Source: Symbiodinium natans
Lineage: Eukaryota > Sar > Dinophyceae > Suessiales > Symbiodiniaceae
Length of the DNA stretch: 64,000 nucleotides
Direction: 5' to 3'
Assembly: GCA_905221605.1 (NCBI GenBank)
Contig: CAJNDS010000567.1
Span: forward strand, 1 to 64,000
Shown: in pieces, positions 12,043 through 22,634 of the stretch
Layout: the number at the start of each line of letters is the position of its first letter
Numbering within the stretch: position 1 is the first letter of the stretch
The notes under the pieces: generated by a model
What the model was told of the DNA's origin: nothing
Databases searched by the model: none
What the model saw: only the letters and a program-made list of their open reading frames with translations
Position numbers and translations under genes: made by a program

Positions 12043-12154
12043 CCTTGAAAACGAAATGAACCCTAAAATTGGGGGTCATATACCCTATTCTACTATATTT
12101 CCTAGTAAGGTATATGAACCATAAACCCTTTTAGGGCTCATTTCGTCCCCAAGG
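12043..12154 (-). mobile_element. 112-bp introner-like inverted-repeat element, copy 1
   Basis: This is one of three copies of exactly 112 bp (the others are 13359-13470 and 24782-24893). The ends form terminal inverted repeats: CCTTGGGGACGAAATGAG at one end pairs with CTCATTT/GTTCATTTCG...CAAGG at the other, followed inward by CCCTAAAA/TTTTAGGG. The interior is conserved, including TATACCTTACTAGGAAATA. The element carries no reading frame, so it is a non-autonomous MITE or introner. Orientation is given as that of the copy serving as an intron in the PARP gene. Confidence 0.85.
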
Positions 12155-12184
12155 CAGGAAGTCAAAGAAACCGCACTAGTCACC

Positions 12185-12320
12185 AATCACCAACCCTACA
12201 AATAAATATAAATAAAAGTATAAGTATAAGTACATACAAATATCACTACAAAGAAGTATAAAGAAAAAAGATACAGAGAAAAACAAAAATGTAAATACAT
12301 AAATATGAATGAATTACACA
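12185..12320. other. A-rich low-complexity spacer
   Basis: AAATAAATATAAATAAAAGTATAAG-like sequence without genes or sharply periodic units. Confidence 0.6.
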
Positions 12321-12774
12321 AGAAAAAGCATAAGTTGGTATGGAACAGAATAGAACAGAATACTCGCCTAGGCTAACTCAAGACGACTCAGGCAAACCGA
12401 AGCCCTGCAAACTGTCAACCAAACTCTCCATCCTTGCCGTGAGATTGGGTTTTATGGGCTTTGGGCTGAGGGTTTTTGGGTTTAGGGAGCGGTTTCGGCA
12501 CGATGCGCAGCTTACGACTTCTTGCGGATAGTCTGCAATTTCTGTACCCGGAAATTGTCTTGAGCAGGAGACGACTCTCTTGGGTTTGGAGTTTAGGGTT
12601 TAGGGTGTGAGCCTCGAAAGGAAAATACTACCTAGCGGCTCAGGGCATCGAATCAACGTTGAGCAATGAGAACCGATCATCAACCCGGGACGATGCGTCT
12701 TGAGCTTTGGCATCCTAAACTGAAGCTTAAAGGGTCCAACTACAGGTCTGTTTGTACAAGAACTAGTGTGGAGT

Positions 12775-13025
12775 TCAGGGGTATCTCATGGATTCTTTTG
12801 GTTTATAGAGCAATGACAAAATACCGTGCTTTTGCAGAATCTTGCCGGTTCGCAATGCCTTGCTGGACAAGTCCTCTGAGCGTCTGCAGGACCTTCCATG
12901 TGGGAGCTGCTTGGTCCGGCGAACTTGCAGCAACGCGGAGGTCGCGTGCACGGAATCTACAAGTTGTTGCAAAACAGCGTCTGCAACTCCTGCCAGGATC
13001 GGCGGTGAGGCTTTGTTCGCCCCAT
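12775..13025 (-). CDS. Possible exon, unknown product
   Basis: The minus strand is open and reads ANKASPPILAGVADAVLQQL followed by a basic stretch, a plausible helical protein segment. The plus strand is also open with a Cys-rich reading, so strand choice rests on composition only. Flanked by a CT/TA microsatellite at 13030-13115. Confidence 0.28.
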
Positions 13026-13029
13026 GAGA

Positions 13030-13031
13030 AA

Positions 13032-13064
<33 letters not shown>

Positions 13065-13116
13065 CATTATACATATATATATACAGGTATGCATATATAT
13101 ATATATATATATATAT
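13030..13116. repeat. (CT)n(TA)n compound microsatellite
   Basis: CTCTCT runs into TATATA with interruptions CATTATACA and CAGGTATGCA. Confidence 0.9.
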
Positions 13117-13358
13117 TGCTGTTTTTTTTCGAGCTTTGTTTACGGGAGTAGAGGGTACACTCGCCCATCCTGGTGCATGTTGATGCGCCTGCTGGCGCTC
13201 GCGCCAGAGGCGCGCATGCCTCCTAACACTACAACGTAGGTGGTTGTACGTTGGACCCTTAATATTAAGGTTGTAGGGAAACCCTTATAAAGATCCTTGC
13301 AGTAGTATGAGGGCTATATTAGGAGGATATTACGGGGAACCTTTAGGGGGACAACCTT

Positions 13359-13470
13359 CCTTGGGGACGAAATGAGCCCTAAAACGGTTTGTGGTTCATA
13401 TACCTTACTAGGAAATATAGTAGAATAGGGTATATGACCCCCAATTTTAGGGTTCATTTCGTCTTCAAGG
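13359..13470 (+). mobile_element. 112-bp introner-like inverted-repeat element, copy 2
   Basis: Same length and ends as the copies at 12043 and 24782, in the opposite orientation. Downstream of its CAAGG end the plus strand opens into GPLVKWLQLCSSQGLLSSPS (13471-13577), the same exon-like placement seen for the other copies. This copy may therefore also act as an intron, although its upstream junction (ACAACCTT) lacks an obvious GT or GC donor. Confidence 0.82.
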
Positions 13471-13599
13471 TTAGGGGTCCCTTGGTGAAATGGTTGCAAC
13501 TCTGCAGCAGCCAGGGCTTGCTGTCCAGTCCCAGCGTTGTGCGGGACAGCTCTCCGCAAGACCGGGATAGCCATTAGAGCTGCGCTTTTGCACTGTTAT

Positions 13600-13675
13600 G
13601 TGTAAGATATATGTATATATACACATATATATAACATATATATATATATGTGTATGTGTATATATATATATGTAT
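13600..13675. repeat. (TA)n microsatellite
   Basis: Alternating TA/TG tract. Confidence 0.9.
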
Positions 13676-13689
13676 AGTTGCTATTTCTG

Positions 13690-14009
13690 TTTTTTAGCCA
13701 AACATTACCAGTTCTCACGTCAGACTGGAATATGCTTTTCGAGTTCCGGGGATTGCAAGGCAAGGGAAGTTTGATCCATGGCAACGTACGCGACCCAAGC
13801 ATCGGATCTTGAATGTAGAACATCAGAGCATACACCATCAGAGCGATGTGATGAGGATGCGTTAAGATGCCAGGGGGCTGCAACTGAAAATGCCAAAACA
13901 CCAGCGCCTCCGAAGCGGCCAAGTTAATATCATGCTTGCCACGGAAGCAGTGATCTTCGTGGACTTTCGTTGCTATCTGTGTCAAGTCTTGCTTCACTGG
14001 CTGTCCCAA
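13690..14009 (-). CDS. Possible exon, unknown product
   Basis: Minus-strand open stretch reading QDLTQIATKVHEDHCFRGKH then a hydrophobic segment ALMVYALMFYI. It is one of the longer exon candidates in this part (about 105 codons). Not recognised. It ends against the TA microsatellite. Confidence 0.4.
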
Positions 14010-14306
14010 ACAGGCTTCAGGACTTCAGGACTCTGAGCAGATCCTGAACGGGCACCGCCCCGGACACCCTAAACCCTAAACCCAAAAGACACCTGACATA
14101 GGGCTGGTGACAGCGACTCTTGCTAAGTTTTGCATGTGTTTAAAAGCCAGCTTCCCGAAGAGGCAAAGACACAAGGACGCCCCCCCCCCCCCCCCCAACG
14201 CGCCTAGGCCAGCTGCTGTCGCATGACGGAGAAGAAGGCTCGGCTGTCCTGAATGCCAAAGATCGGTGCTCGAAGACTGGCATTCTGCAAAGATGGCCGT
14301 CCATGA

Positions 14307-14411
14307 TACGGTTGATACTATAAATCCTGCAGGACTCTACCATACTAAACTACCATAATTCCTAGGGGTTAGGGTACTTCGGGTCATGCAGGATTTATAT
14401 TATCAACCGTA
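14307..14411. mobile_element. Inverted-repeat element (MITE/introner), 25-bp TIRs
   Basis: The left end TACGGTTGATACTATAAATC and the right end GATTTATATTATCAACCGTA are reverse complements with one mismatch across about 25 bp. The interior is AT-rich with TTAGGGT words. Length is about 105 bp, similar to the 112-bp introner, and it lies between coding-like islands. Confidence 0.8.
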
Positions 14412-14510
14412 GGAGCCGTGGATCCCTTCTTGTCATGTCAAATACAGCAGCACCAGTTGCTTTTTGCAATCATGCCAGATGCCTTTCGTGCCTGGTCCCG
14501 TAGAAGCCCC

Positions 14511-14606
14511 AAACCCTAAACCCCTAAACCCTAAACCCTATACCCTAAACCCTAAACCCTAAACCCCTAAACCCCTAAACCCTAAACCCTAAACCCTAAA
14601 CCGAAA
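14511..14606. repeat. (CCCTAAA)n interstitial telomere-type array
   Basis: About 13 units with slippage variants (CCCCTAAA). Confidence 0.95.
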
Positions 14607-15069
14607 CCCGCCAAGATGCTTGTGCCCCAGAGAAGACCACGGGCTCACTGGTGCCCGGGCCATCAGCCTGGATGCCTTTGCAGGACTCGGGTTCAGGGTT
14701 TAGGGTTTAGGGGATTCAAAGGGTATCTAGATGTTTTAGGAGGGTTTGGGGTATCATTGCCTATTTAACTCTTAACTCCAACGGTGCATTTTGGGTAGCT
14801 ACCTTTATGTTCACACGAGGGATTGTGAGGGCTGGCTCCAGTATTGCACCATTCATCTCACTCTTCTTCCTGAATCGGTGCCGAAACAGGTACAGAATGC
14901 ATATACTTATTCGCAAGGCGGCAGATATATGCCTAGGCATGGCAAACGGATCTGACAGCGGCATGGGCCAAGTCAGAGTCACAGTTTAGGTATGTTCAGG
15001 ATATCAGCTGTATAGGCTGTATGGCTTCCAAGGAAACAAGCATCGAAAGCGTTGAGGAGTGCCAGGGGC

Positions 15070-15250
15070 ATGCTCTATACGCCTTGAATGTTCGCAGGGA
15101 GGTGCTTGCGCTTCAGGGCAGGGATGGTGCTCTCTGAGGGGATTTCATGTTCTTTGACTCGGGCTTCTCGACTCAGGGCCGGAATCAGAAACACTTCTTC
15201 TGTGCTCTCTACCACCACCTTCCTGAAAATACACGCGAAAAATCTCCCCC
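15070..15250 (-). CDS. Possible exon, unknown product
   Basis: Minus-strand open stretch containing VVVESTEEVFLIPALSREAR followed by a basic, charged sequence. Not recognised; a C-run (15245-15261) marks its upstream side. Confidence 0.3.
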
Positions 15251-15710
15251 CCCCCCCCCTTGTGCATCTGCAAGCAGGGCACAGTACTGGGGCACGCTGT
15301 GAACACCTTCGGAGCGTGCCTGGCGCAACGCCTCCTGGAAACACGGCATCGATTTTTCGAGGTGAAGGGGGAAAGACTTCCGAGTCACGGGGTTTAGGGT
15401 TTAGGGTTTAGGGTTTCAGGGGCTTAGTCCTAAGCTGCTGCAGGGCTTTAGCCTATTGCACTCTTCTGAAGGAAGTCCAAAAACTCACCGACCCACCCGC
15501 TCCCCCGCCCCAGCCAACCCTAGGCTCCCGCAGCTCGGGTAGTCCACCCCCACTGTTCCTCGGAAGGCTTGTGGGGTTTTGGGTGTAGGGATTCGGGGTT
15601 GGGCTTGGGTTCTGCGGTCTTGGGAATTTGGGGCTTGCAGACAGAATTGGATCGCGCCAGGATGCTACAACACACGCACACACACACACACAAAGCGATG
15701 GAGAAGCATT

Positions 15711-15795
15711 CCTGAAGAACCTAACACCTACATTTTTTTGTAGGTTTCCTAAGTAGTAATAGCCTACAAAAAAAGCAGGCTTTGGGTTCTTCAGG
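15711..15795. mobile_element. 85-bp inverted-repeat element
   Basis: CCTGAAGAACCTAA at the left is the reverse complement of TTGGGTTCTTCAGG at the right with one mismatch. An inner stem CTACATTTTTTTGTAGG / CCTACAAAAAAAGCAGG lies within. It is a short hairpin-like element of introner size. Confidence 0.7.
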
Positions 15796-16648
15796 TGTTG
15801 CTTGAGATCACCCGAGGCTCAACCACGTGACCGCCTCCTTTGCGGAGCCGTAGCCGAGCTCTTCGATGGCCTGCAGAAGAACCCTAAACTACTCTGACCC
15901 GAAACTCTGACCCCAAACTCTGATCCGAAACTCTGACCCCAAACCCTTGTACTTGTGAGGGGTCTTCCATGATTAGAATAGGGTTTGGGGGTTAGTATAC
16001 TAATAGTACTTATCCCGACCCCATATTATGTTTATATGGTATATGCACCACAAGCAAAAAAGTGAGTGAGTGAGTGAGTGAGTGGACGGCCTGGGGTGCA
16101 CCCCGGCCAACGGAAACGTTCCCTCCCGCAATCTCTTCCCCCTTCCGCTTGCGTCATTGGGGAGATCCGGCAGGGGTTCGATGCTCCGAGCTGGGAAAAA
16201 CGCCACCCGAACCTCCATGGGCCCGCCCCCCCCCCCAAGCCGGGCGACAAGCAAAACAAATTCTGGAGAAGTACGCCTAAACCTGAACACGAAATCCTTA
16301 AGCCAACCCATTGCAAGCAGCTTCTCTTATGGGGTACGCGGAGCTCAGAAGCATCTTGAAACCCGGAAAGTGGGATTCTTCAGCGTCTTTGCTGCAGGAT
16401 GTGGCACTTGACTTGACCATTTTCAATGGAAATCAAAGCGGCGCCATTGCTGGGTACCGGTCAACATCCACTAAGCATGCCAAGCGCCTCCTATGACCTT
16501 GGTTTAGGGTTTAGGGATTAGGGTTTTAGGGTTTAGGGTTTAGGGTTTACTCACGATGTCGCCGTGCATGGCGCTACACCGAAAGCCACCCTCAACACGG
16601 CCGTTTTCTCTCTAATTACCAAGCACTTCAGAACCCTCCTTCCAAACC

Positions 16649-16755
16649 CTAAGGGTCCATGTACCCCTAAAGTATATAGATTTCGGCCCTAAAGCTACTA
16701 TATGGGAACCCTTTTAAGGCCCAAGTATATACTACATAGGTACATGGATCCTTAC
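16649..16755 (-). mobile_element. 107-bp GT-AG introner-like element with TIRs
   Basis: On the minus strand it begins GTAAGGATCCATGTACC and ends GGTACATGGACCCTTAG. The first 17 and last 17 bases are inverted repeats with two mismatches, and the termini themselves supply a GT donor and an AG acceptor. The upstream minus-strand sequence (16756-17184) is open. This looks like a transposable element whose ends are the splice sites. Confidence 0.75.
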
Positions 16756-17184
16756 GGATCTCGAGAGGCCTTCTCAAAGAACCCCCACCCTAAGCACCCA
16801 TTTTGTTCCTCTGCCAAGCATGATAAACCCTCGACCCCTTGAGACCTCCAGAACCCTTTCAAGGATCGCATCTACATCTTCGACTGGGAGGCGATGCCTG
16901 GGCGGCCCCCTCCGGAACCGAGATGTTGCAATCACGGTCGTAGGTAAGCTCATAGAACTTGCCTGGGGCTGAACATGACTTCGGAGTGCTTCGAGGCCTA
17001 AGTCGGTTTTACTGCCGCTCTGGATGGTGGTCTTCGTGCTTGGGGATTTCTGGTGGTGAGGTCGATTGAAACAAGTGCTAGGTGCGTCGTGCTTGCAGGC
17101 TAAACGGCAAAACAGGACTGCAGCAAGAAGACATGCAGCCACTGCCACTCCACTCACGTGATTGCAGCTCACGCACTGAAACAT
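16756..17184 (-). CDS. Possible membrane-anchored protein exon
   Basis: Minus-strand open stretch of about 140 codons. The N-terminal part has a clear transmembrane segment (VSGVAVAACLLAAVLFCRLA). It then has a Ser/Thr/Lys-rich linker and a charged helical part, VEDVDAILERVLEVSRGRG. It ends at the GTAAGG donor of the element at 16649-16755. No family recognised; the start codon is not certain. Confidence 0.42.
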
Positions 17185-17479
17185 AAAAAAGGCCCAGAAT
17201 TGCGGGTGAACCCCAGACCCTAAACCCTATAAGCCCTAAGCCGAAAACCCTAAACCCCAAACCCCCAAACCCTGAACCCGATGAAGATCGCACGCCCAAA
17301 AGAATGGGATGGGCTCTGGAAGACGAGCCGCGCATCAACGCATGGCTCCTCTCAACCTGAGCGTGGCGAGGAAGGGGGCGTCACCATTCTCATTGTCTCC
17401 GGGAGCCCTCCCCAAAAATGAATGAAAAGCAGTTGTTTTTTTTGCCCTCTTGTACCAATAACACTTTTTAACAGAAAAA

Positions 17480-17525
17480 AATGCTCTCTCTCTCTCTCTC
17501 TGTCTCTCGCTTTCGCTCTCTCGCC

Positions 17526-17562
<37 letters not shown>
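17480..17562. repeat. (CT)n microsatellite
   Basis: Long CTCTCT tract with a few interruptions. Confidence 0.95.
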
Positions 17563-17565
<3 letters not shown>

Positions 17566-17700
17566 GCCGTAAACCGTAAACCCTAAACCCCCTAAACCCT
17601 AAACCCTAGAACCCGGGCTCAGTAGATCTTCATCCCGTTTAAGAACTCGGGTGGCCGACGTGTGCAGGGTTTGGGGGACGGCAGGCCCATAGCTTGGAAT

Positions 17701-17808
17701 AACCAGAATCACACCGAGGGTTTAGGGTTTAGGGCTAGGGTTTAGGGTTTAGGGTTTAGGATTTAGGGTTTCGGGTTTCGGGTTTAGGGTTTAGGGTTTA
17801 GGGCTACT
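17701..17808. repeat. (TTTAGGG)n array followed by G-run
   Basis: About 14 telomere-type units, then GGGGAGGGAGG and a G-run at 17820-17836, directly next to the exon candidate at 17842. Confidence 0.95.
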
Positions 17809-17841
17809 GGGGAGGGAGGGGGGGGGGGGGGGGGGGTGCAC

Positions 17842-17937
17842 CTTCTCCTTCTCGCTGAGCTCCGGCATCTTTGCATGGAGCTCATCGAGATATGTGCATA
17901 GGCGATGGGCATTCCTCGGATGGCTTCCATCATCGGT
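17842..17937 (-). CDS. Charged helical exon (96 nt)
   Basis: Minus-strand island of exactly 32 codons between an AG acceptor (ACAAG|ACCGAT) and a GT donor (GAGAAG|GTGCAC), phase 0 at both ends. It contains RLCTYLDELHAKMPELSEKE, predicted helical and charged. It is flanked on both sides by telomere-type arrays, which would be its introns. Probably part of the same gene as the coiled-coil exons at 20830, 21759 and 22146. Confidence 0.5.
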
Positions 17938-17943
17938 CTTGTT

Positions 17944-18100
17944 TCGGGTTTAGGGTTTTTAGGGTGTTTAGGGTGTTCAGGGTGTTCAGGGTGTTTAGGG
18001 TGTTTAGGGTGTTTAGGGTGCCTAGCGTTTTTTGGATGTTTAGGGTGCTTAGGTTGTTTAGGGTGTTTAGGCTGTTTAGGGCGTTTAGGGTTTAGGGTTG
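17944..18100. repeat. TTTAGGGTG variant array
   Basis: Units of 9 bases, TTTAGGGTG, with TTCAGGGTG variants, unlike the 7-base unit elsewhere. Because 9 is a multiple of 3 it gives long artefactual open frames (FRVFRVFRV, GCLGCLG) that are not genes. Confidence 0.9.
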
Positions 18101-18227
18101 TTTCTTCGGGTAGATACATGAGCCCTTAGTATGGGCCCTTGCCAGGAAACACCTTATAGACCCCACGCAAACTGAGGGCCCATGCATCAGAACCCGTTAA
18201 AGGAGGCCAGGGACCATATTAAATTCA

Positions 18228-18430
18228 GGGCCCTAAACCCTAAACCCTAAACCGTAAACCCTAAACCCTAAACCCTAAACCCTACACCCTACACCCTACA
18301 CCCTACACCCTAGCCCAAGCAACTACTCTTAGAATAGATCCACCTTGGAGCCCTAAGGTTGCATAGGGTTTAGGGTTTAGGGTTTAGGGTTTAGGGTTGA
18401 GGGTTGAGGGTTGAGGGTTTAGGGTTTAGG
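18228..18430. repeat. Paired telomere-type arrays in opposite orientation
   Basis: (CCCTAAA)n at 18232-18312, including a CCCTACA variant block, then (TTTAGGG)n at 18364-18430, including a TTGAGGG variant block. The two form a large imperfect inverted repeat. Confidence 0.9.
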
Positions 18431-18989
18431 GATCACTTAAAGGGACTCTAGGGGCCATAAGAGGAATATGTTCAGGGAAGCTCTGAGGGGTACGTCCTTA
18501 GGGGGTACGACTCTGAATCCCTTGATTCCAAGCAGCAGGGATCTATTTGCCTGTGTGCTTCAGTATTACAGTCAAGGAAACCCAAACCCTCTATATCCAT
18601 CTTTAGGGTTTAGGGTTTAGGGTTTAGCGTTTAGGGTGGCTCACCGATGTGTTCCTCAGCCGACTGAATCTGACCTGGCGTCTCCGTGTTGGGCCACCAC
18701 TTCCATTGCCTGGCTCTACGCTTTTTTGCCCTCTCGGGGGTCCTGTTTTTTTTAAGGTGATTACTAGGTGGGGTTTAGGGCTTTGGGGTTAAGGGTTTAC
18801 TGAGTTACCTGGCTGGTACCCCTACAGATGGCTTACGTAAGGCTGACATGGTGATGTCCCCGATCTGGGAAAACTCCCGTTCTAGAACCAGTATGTTGCA
18901 GAGTTCCAGTGTAAATCGGTACAGCCAGGCCAAGTGCCTCCTACACTCCAACACCAAACCCTATACATTCAACATATCTCTATATGTAC

Positions 18990-19090
18990 ATATATATATA
19001 TATGTACATATATATATATATACACATACATACATACATACATACATACATACATACATACATACATACATACATACATACATACATACC
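18990..19090. repeat. (TA)n and (CATA)n microsatellite
   Basis: TATATA tract followed by about 16 CATA units (19027-19089). Confidence 0.95.
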
Positions 19091-19752
19091 CTTCTTCTCA
19101 ACCCCATAAACCCTCTATTCTGCAGGTAAACTCCCCAGCGTGTGCCTCAAATCTGGAGGCTTCCAGCCACCGCCCCACCCACGACGCCTGGGGTTGCTCT
19201 CAGTGTCTGCAGTCATCGTAAAGTATAGAAACCCCGCCAGAATTAAAAATTGCGACAACACCGTATCTCCCGTAGCTTGAAGAATCTAAAAACACAAGAT
19301 GGATACACACTTATCCCATAGTTCACCAGCCCCCCCCCCCCCCCCGGGTATCACGCAAAGCCTATGGCTATCAAACCAAGGCTGACAGTTTGGGTTCAAG
19401 GGTGCGGCTGCAAGGGAATTGAACTCCGGGCTCTGCAACGCCGGAGTCGTGTGGCAACATTTTGCCAGGCTTGCCTGCAATAGTCTGCCTTGTCCTCACC
19501 AGATTGCTTGGTGGAGGGGTCAATCATGAAGGGATAATACCTGTCAGGGCACTCAGCAGAACTATCCAGCCATCGGGCTAACTTATAGTGAAGACTGGGG
19601 CCTAGGGATACTACTGCCAACCCTCAATTCCAGACTCCAACTATTTCACCGGAAGAGCGACTCCAACCTACTATTTGCTTCAGAGCCCCCCGCAAAAAAA
19701 AATATATATTAAGCTTATTAATAACGAAGAATCTTTTTATTGTTTGGGGTTC

Positions 19753-20061
19753 TTAAGCAATTAGTAGCAACCGTTTGAGCGAAGGAGTGGCCTCACGGCC
19801 ACTTCCACACCTTGCTGCTGCATCTGCTGCACCGCAGCTTCCAGTCGAGTATCTCCAACATAGCACCTGGGCAGCCATGCGCGGCTTTTGGGGGGAGGGT
19901 TCAAAAAAACAGGTCTTTTGATGGTAAGCACGATGTAAGCGATTTTTGTTGATGGCCTTCACCCAGTGGGCACCCCCACTTCGCTTCGCTGCGCAACTGT
20001 GTTCAGAAGCAGATTTTCGCGTGCGCTTGTAACCCTGAAGCCACCTGTTTCTATCCGACAA
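19753..20061 (-). CDS. Possible exon, basic protein, unknown
   Basis: Minus-strand open stretch beginning MSDRNRWLQGYKRTRKSASE, basic throughout, about 100 codons. No family recognised. It may be an exon of the coiled-coil gene whose better bounded exons lie at 20830-22187. Confidence 0.33.
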   Translation of the reverse strand: MSDRNRWLQGYKRTRKSASEHSCAAKRSGGAHWVKAINKNRLHRAYHQKTCFFEPSPQKPRMAAQVLCWRYSTGSCGAADAAARCGSGREATPSLKRLLLIA

Positions 20062-20829
20062 ACCTGCTCCCTACTTATCTAGCCTTATCCCTAGACCCTG
20101 ACAATTATGATGCTGCCACAGCACCAGGGTCAGGCAATATCGCTCACGATGTCCACACGGATCTTCTTTGCCATGGCGGGTGATGGCAAACGCACCAGAC
20201 CCCAGAAACCAAAAACCCAAAAACACAAAGAAACAGAAACAACTCAGCACTATAATCCCTAAACAGCATCATTCAGGTCCCTCTGTTTTTAGGGGATGCT
20301 TGATCACATAGGGCGAACCGTGAAGCTATATGCCCACAACTGCAAGGCCCAATTGAGCCTGCCGGCACTGTCCTCTTTATGGATGTAATTTAGGGTTTAA
20401 TTAGGGTTAAGGGTTGAGGTGGCGAAGCAACCCTGGTGCTCACGCATAGCCACCTCCCTAAACCCCTGAGCACTATAAACCCTAGTAGGCTTGGTTTGCG
20501 GTGTTTTTACTGATTATTGCAAGTGCGATGACTACTACTATATCTATCCTGTACCACACATCAGATGTTTGTCATGACTATGTTCATTTCATGCAAGCAC
20601 CGAAGAGCTATTGCGGTATGTAAGCATGACTGTATCGTATGCTCCTAGTACCATGAGTTACTACATTCTCAAAAACCCTAAACCCGAAAGCCTGTAGGGT
20701 TTAGGATTCACGGGTTCTTCTGGTTGAAGGTCCTTCAGAGACTTCGAGCGCGGCGTCGGAACCCTAAACCCTAAACCCTAAACCCTAAACCCTAAACCCC
20801 ACGCGTTTCCCTTGAGACCCAGAGCCCAC

Positions 20830-20900
20830 CTCTCCTGGGACTTCAAGGCCTGGATGGCCTGCTTCATCTGCTCCAGGAGCTGCTTGAGGTTCTGTAGCTC
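20830..20900 (-). CDS. Coiled-coil exon (71 nt)
   Basis: Minus-strand island bounded by AAAAG|GAGCTA and GAGAG|GTGGGC. It reads ELQNLKQLLEQMKQAIQALK, a clear heptad-type coiled coil. It begins in phase 0, matching the phase-0 end of the exon at 21759-21833. Both flanking introns contain telomere-type repeats (20757-20800 and 20907-21085). Confidence 0.6.
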
Positions 20901-20906
20901 CTTTTG

Positions 20907-21085
20907 AGGGGTTTAGGGTTTAGGGCTAGGGTTTAGGGTTTAGGGTTTAGGGTTTAGGGCTTAGGGCTTAGGGCTTAGGGCTTAGAGTTTAGGGTTTAGG
21001 GTTTAGGGTTTAGGGTTTAGGGTTAGGGTTCAGGGTTCAGGGTTCAGGGTTTAGGGTTTAGGGTTTAGGGTTTTGGGTTTAGGAA
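20907..21085. repeat. (TTTAGGG)n array with blocked variants
   Basis: About 24 units, including consecutive runs of one variant (GCTTAGG repeated, then TTCAGGG repeated). Local unit amplification produces such runs. The array lies inside a proposed intron. Confidence 0.95.
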
Positions 21086-21200
21086 GAAGACTTTGAAGAC
21101 CCTATAAGAAACTGTATACGCCGTTCAGGATGTGGACATCTTGGCTGAAGAGGCTTGGAAATGGCGAGCAAGGTTAAGGCATCGGGGCGAAGATGTTGTA

Positions 21201-21343
21201 CGGTTTAGGGTTTAGGGTTTTAGGGTTCTAGGGGTTTAGGGTTTTAGGGTTTTAGGATTTTAAGGTTTTAAAGGTTTTAGGGTTTTAGGGTTTAGGGTTC
21301 TAGGTTTTTAGGGTTTAGGGTTTTGGGGTTCAGGGTTTAGGGT
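21201..21343. repeat. Degenerate (TTTAGGG)n/(TTTTAGGG)n array
   Basis: Units vary between 7 and 8 bases; some read TTTTAGGG or TTTAAGG. Confidence 0.9.
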
Positions 21344-21758
21344 TACGCTCAGGTCGCGGCGCAAAGAATAATTTGAGTTGGCCAGACGAAGACAGACAGG
21401 ATTTCATGAAAGCTGCAGACATCTCATCTTTGTTAGAGTTTATAGCTAAGAGCATAAAACACAGAGGAACCGGAACAAGTCACACCTGACAATGCCTTGT
21501 TCTTGCCATGATCCATTGACAACTCAACATGCCCGCCGTCCTCAACCCTGCACCCACAATATAGGGGCCTTAATGGTTGGAATAGGGCTTTTTGGGAGCG
21601 TTGTTTGAATATAATCATACTACTCGTATTCCCTTATGGTCCCAATATTCTAGGGACCATAAAGGAAGACACCGAATACACCTAAACCCTAAACCCTATA
21701 AACCCTTTGTACGATTTATTCGAATTCTGACCCCTCTATTAAATAGACGAAGCCCCGC

Positions 21759-21833
21759 CTCCATCTTCTTCGTCTTGGCGTCGCGGATAGAGTCCAAGTC
21801 CCTTCGGAGCAAGGAGAGGTCCTTGCCTTTCTC
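21759..21833 (-). CDS. Coiled-coil exon (75 nt)
   Basis: Minus-strand island of exactly 25 codons between GCCAG|GAGAAA and ATGGAG|GCGGGG (a GC donor), phase 0 at both ends. It contains KDLSLLRRDLDSIRDAKTKK, strongly helical and charged. GAG occurs at both junctions, the short direct repeat also seen around the PARP-gene introns. It joins in frame with 22146-22187 upstream and 20830-20900 downstream. Confidence 0.6.
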
Positions 21834-22145
21834 CTGGCGTTTAAGGAAGTTCAGGGGTTTGGGGTTTGGGGTTTAGGGTTTTACCTTGGACCCTTAAGGT
21901 TGAACCCTGGGGGTCCTCCTGGCACTCACCATGCGAACCCCGAAACGCACACTTTCCCAAACACTTGGAGGCCCCAAAATTTGTTTCCCTGCAAATTTTA
22001 CCCCCGAAAAGCCGAAAAAAAACACTAAACCCCTCTCTGTCCGTCCCCCCCCCCCAAAAAAAAACACCCCAGGCTGGATTCCGTGAGCAAGCTTTTGAAA
22101 CCTACTCTGGTCCTACAAAAACCCTAGGACCCTAGGACTCCCCAC

Positions 22146-22187
22146 CTTGACGTCTTCCAGCACCTTGGCCAGCTCTGTGTCCGCCTC
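22146..22187 (-). CDS. Coiled-coil microexon (42 nt)
   Basis: Fourteen codons, EADTELAKVLEDVK, between TGCAG|GAGGCG and GTCAAG|GTGGGG. It is phase 0 at both ends and continues the heptad pattern of the next exon. It is very short for an exon, but its splice sites and phase agree with its neighbour. Confidence 0.52.
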
Positions 22188-22525
22188 CTGCAGAGCAACC
22201 TCGCCCAGGGCAATTGTTTAGCGACGTACACCCTTTGAACGCCTCAAACGCCCGAAGCCTTGAAAAACCTGGTAAGCCCAAAGCCCCTTAAAAGCCCATA
22301 AGCCTACAAGCCCTAGACCCTAAACCGGAAAAAACAAGCCCAAAGCCCCCTTAAAAGCCCATAAGCCTACAAGCCCTAGACCCTAAACCGGAAAAAAGGG
22401 TCTTAAAACCCCCATAAGCCCCAAAGCCGACTAAAGTGTGCTCTTAAGCCCCCAAAACGAGGAATCCCTATACCAACCCCCACCATACTATAGCTTGCCC
22501 AGAGAGGACCAAACAACCCATTGTT

Positions 22526-22634
22526 GGGTTTAGGGTTTAGGGTTTAGGGTTTAGGGTTTAGGGTTTAGGGTTTAGGGTTTAGGGTTTAGGGTTTAGGGTT
22601 TGGCGTTTATTATAGGGTTTAGGGTTTAGGGTTA
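22526..22634. repeat. (TTTAGGG)n interstitial array
   Basis: About 15 near-perfect units with one interruption (GGCGTTTATTATAGGG). Confidence 0.97.

Noticed and set aside
17784-18129. Long open frames of FRV, GCLGCLG and PKHPKHPK repeats on both strands
   Set aside because: They come from a 9-base telomere-like repeat whose unit length is divisible by three; all frames stay open automatically.
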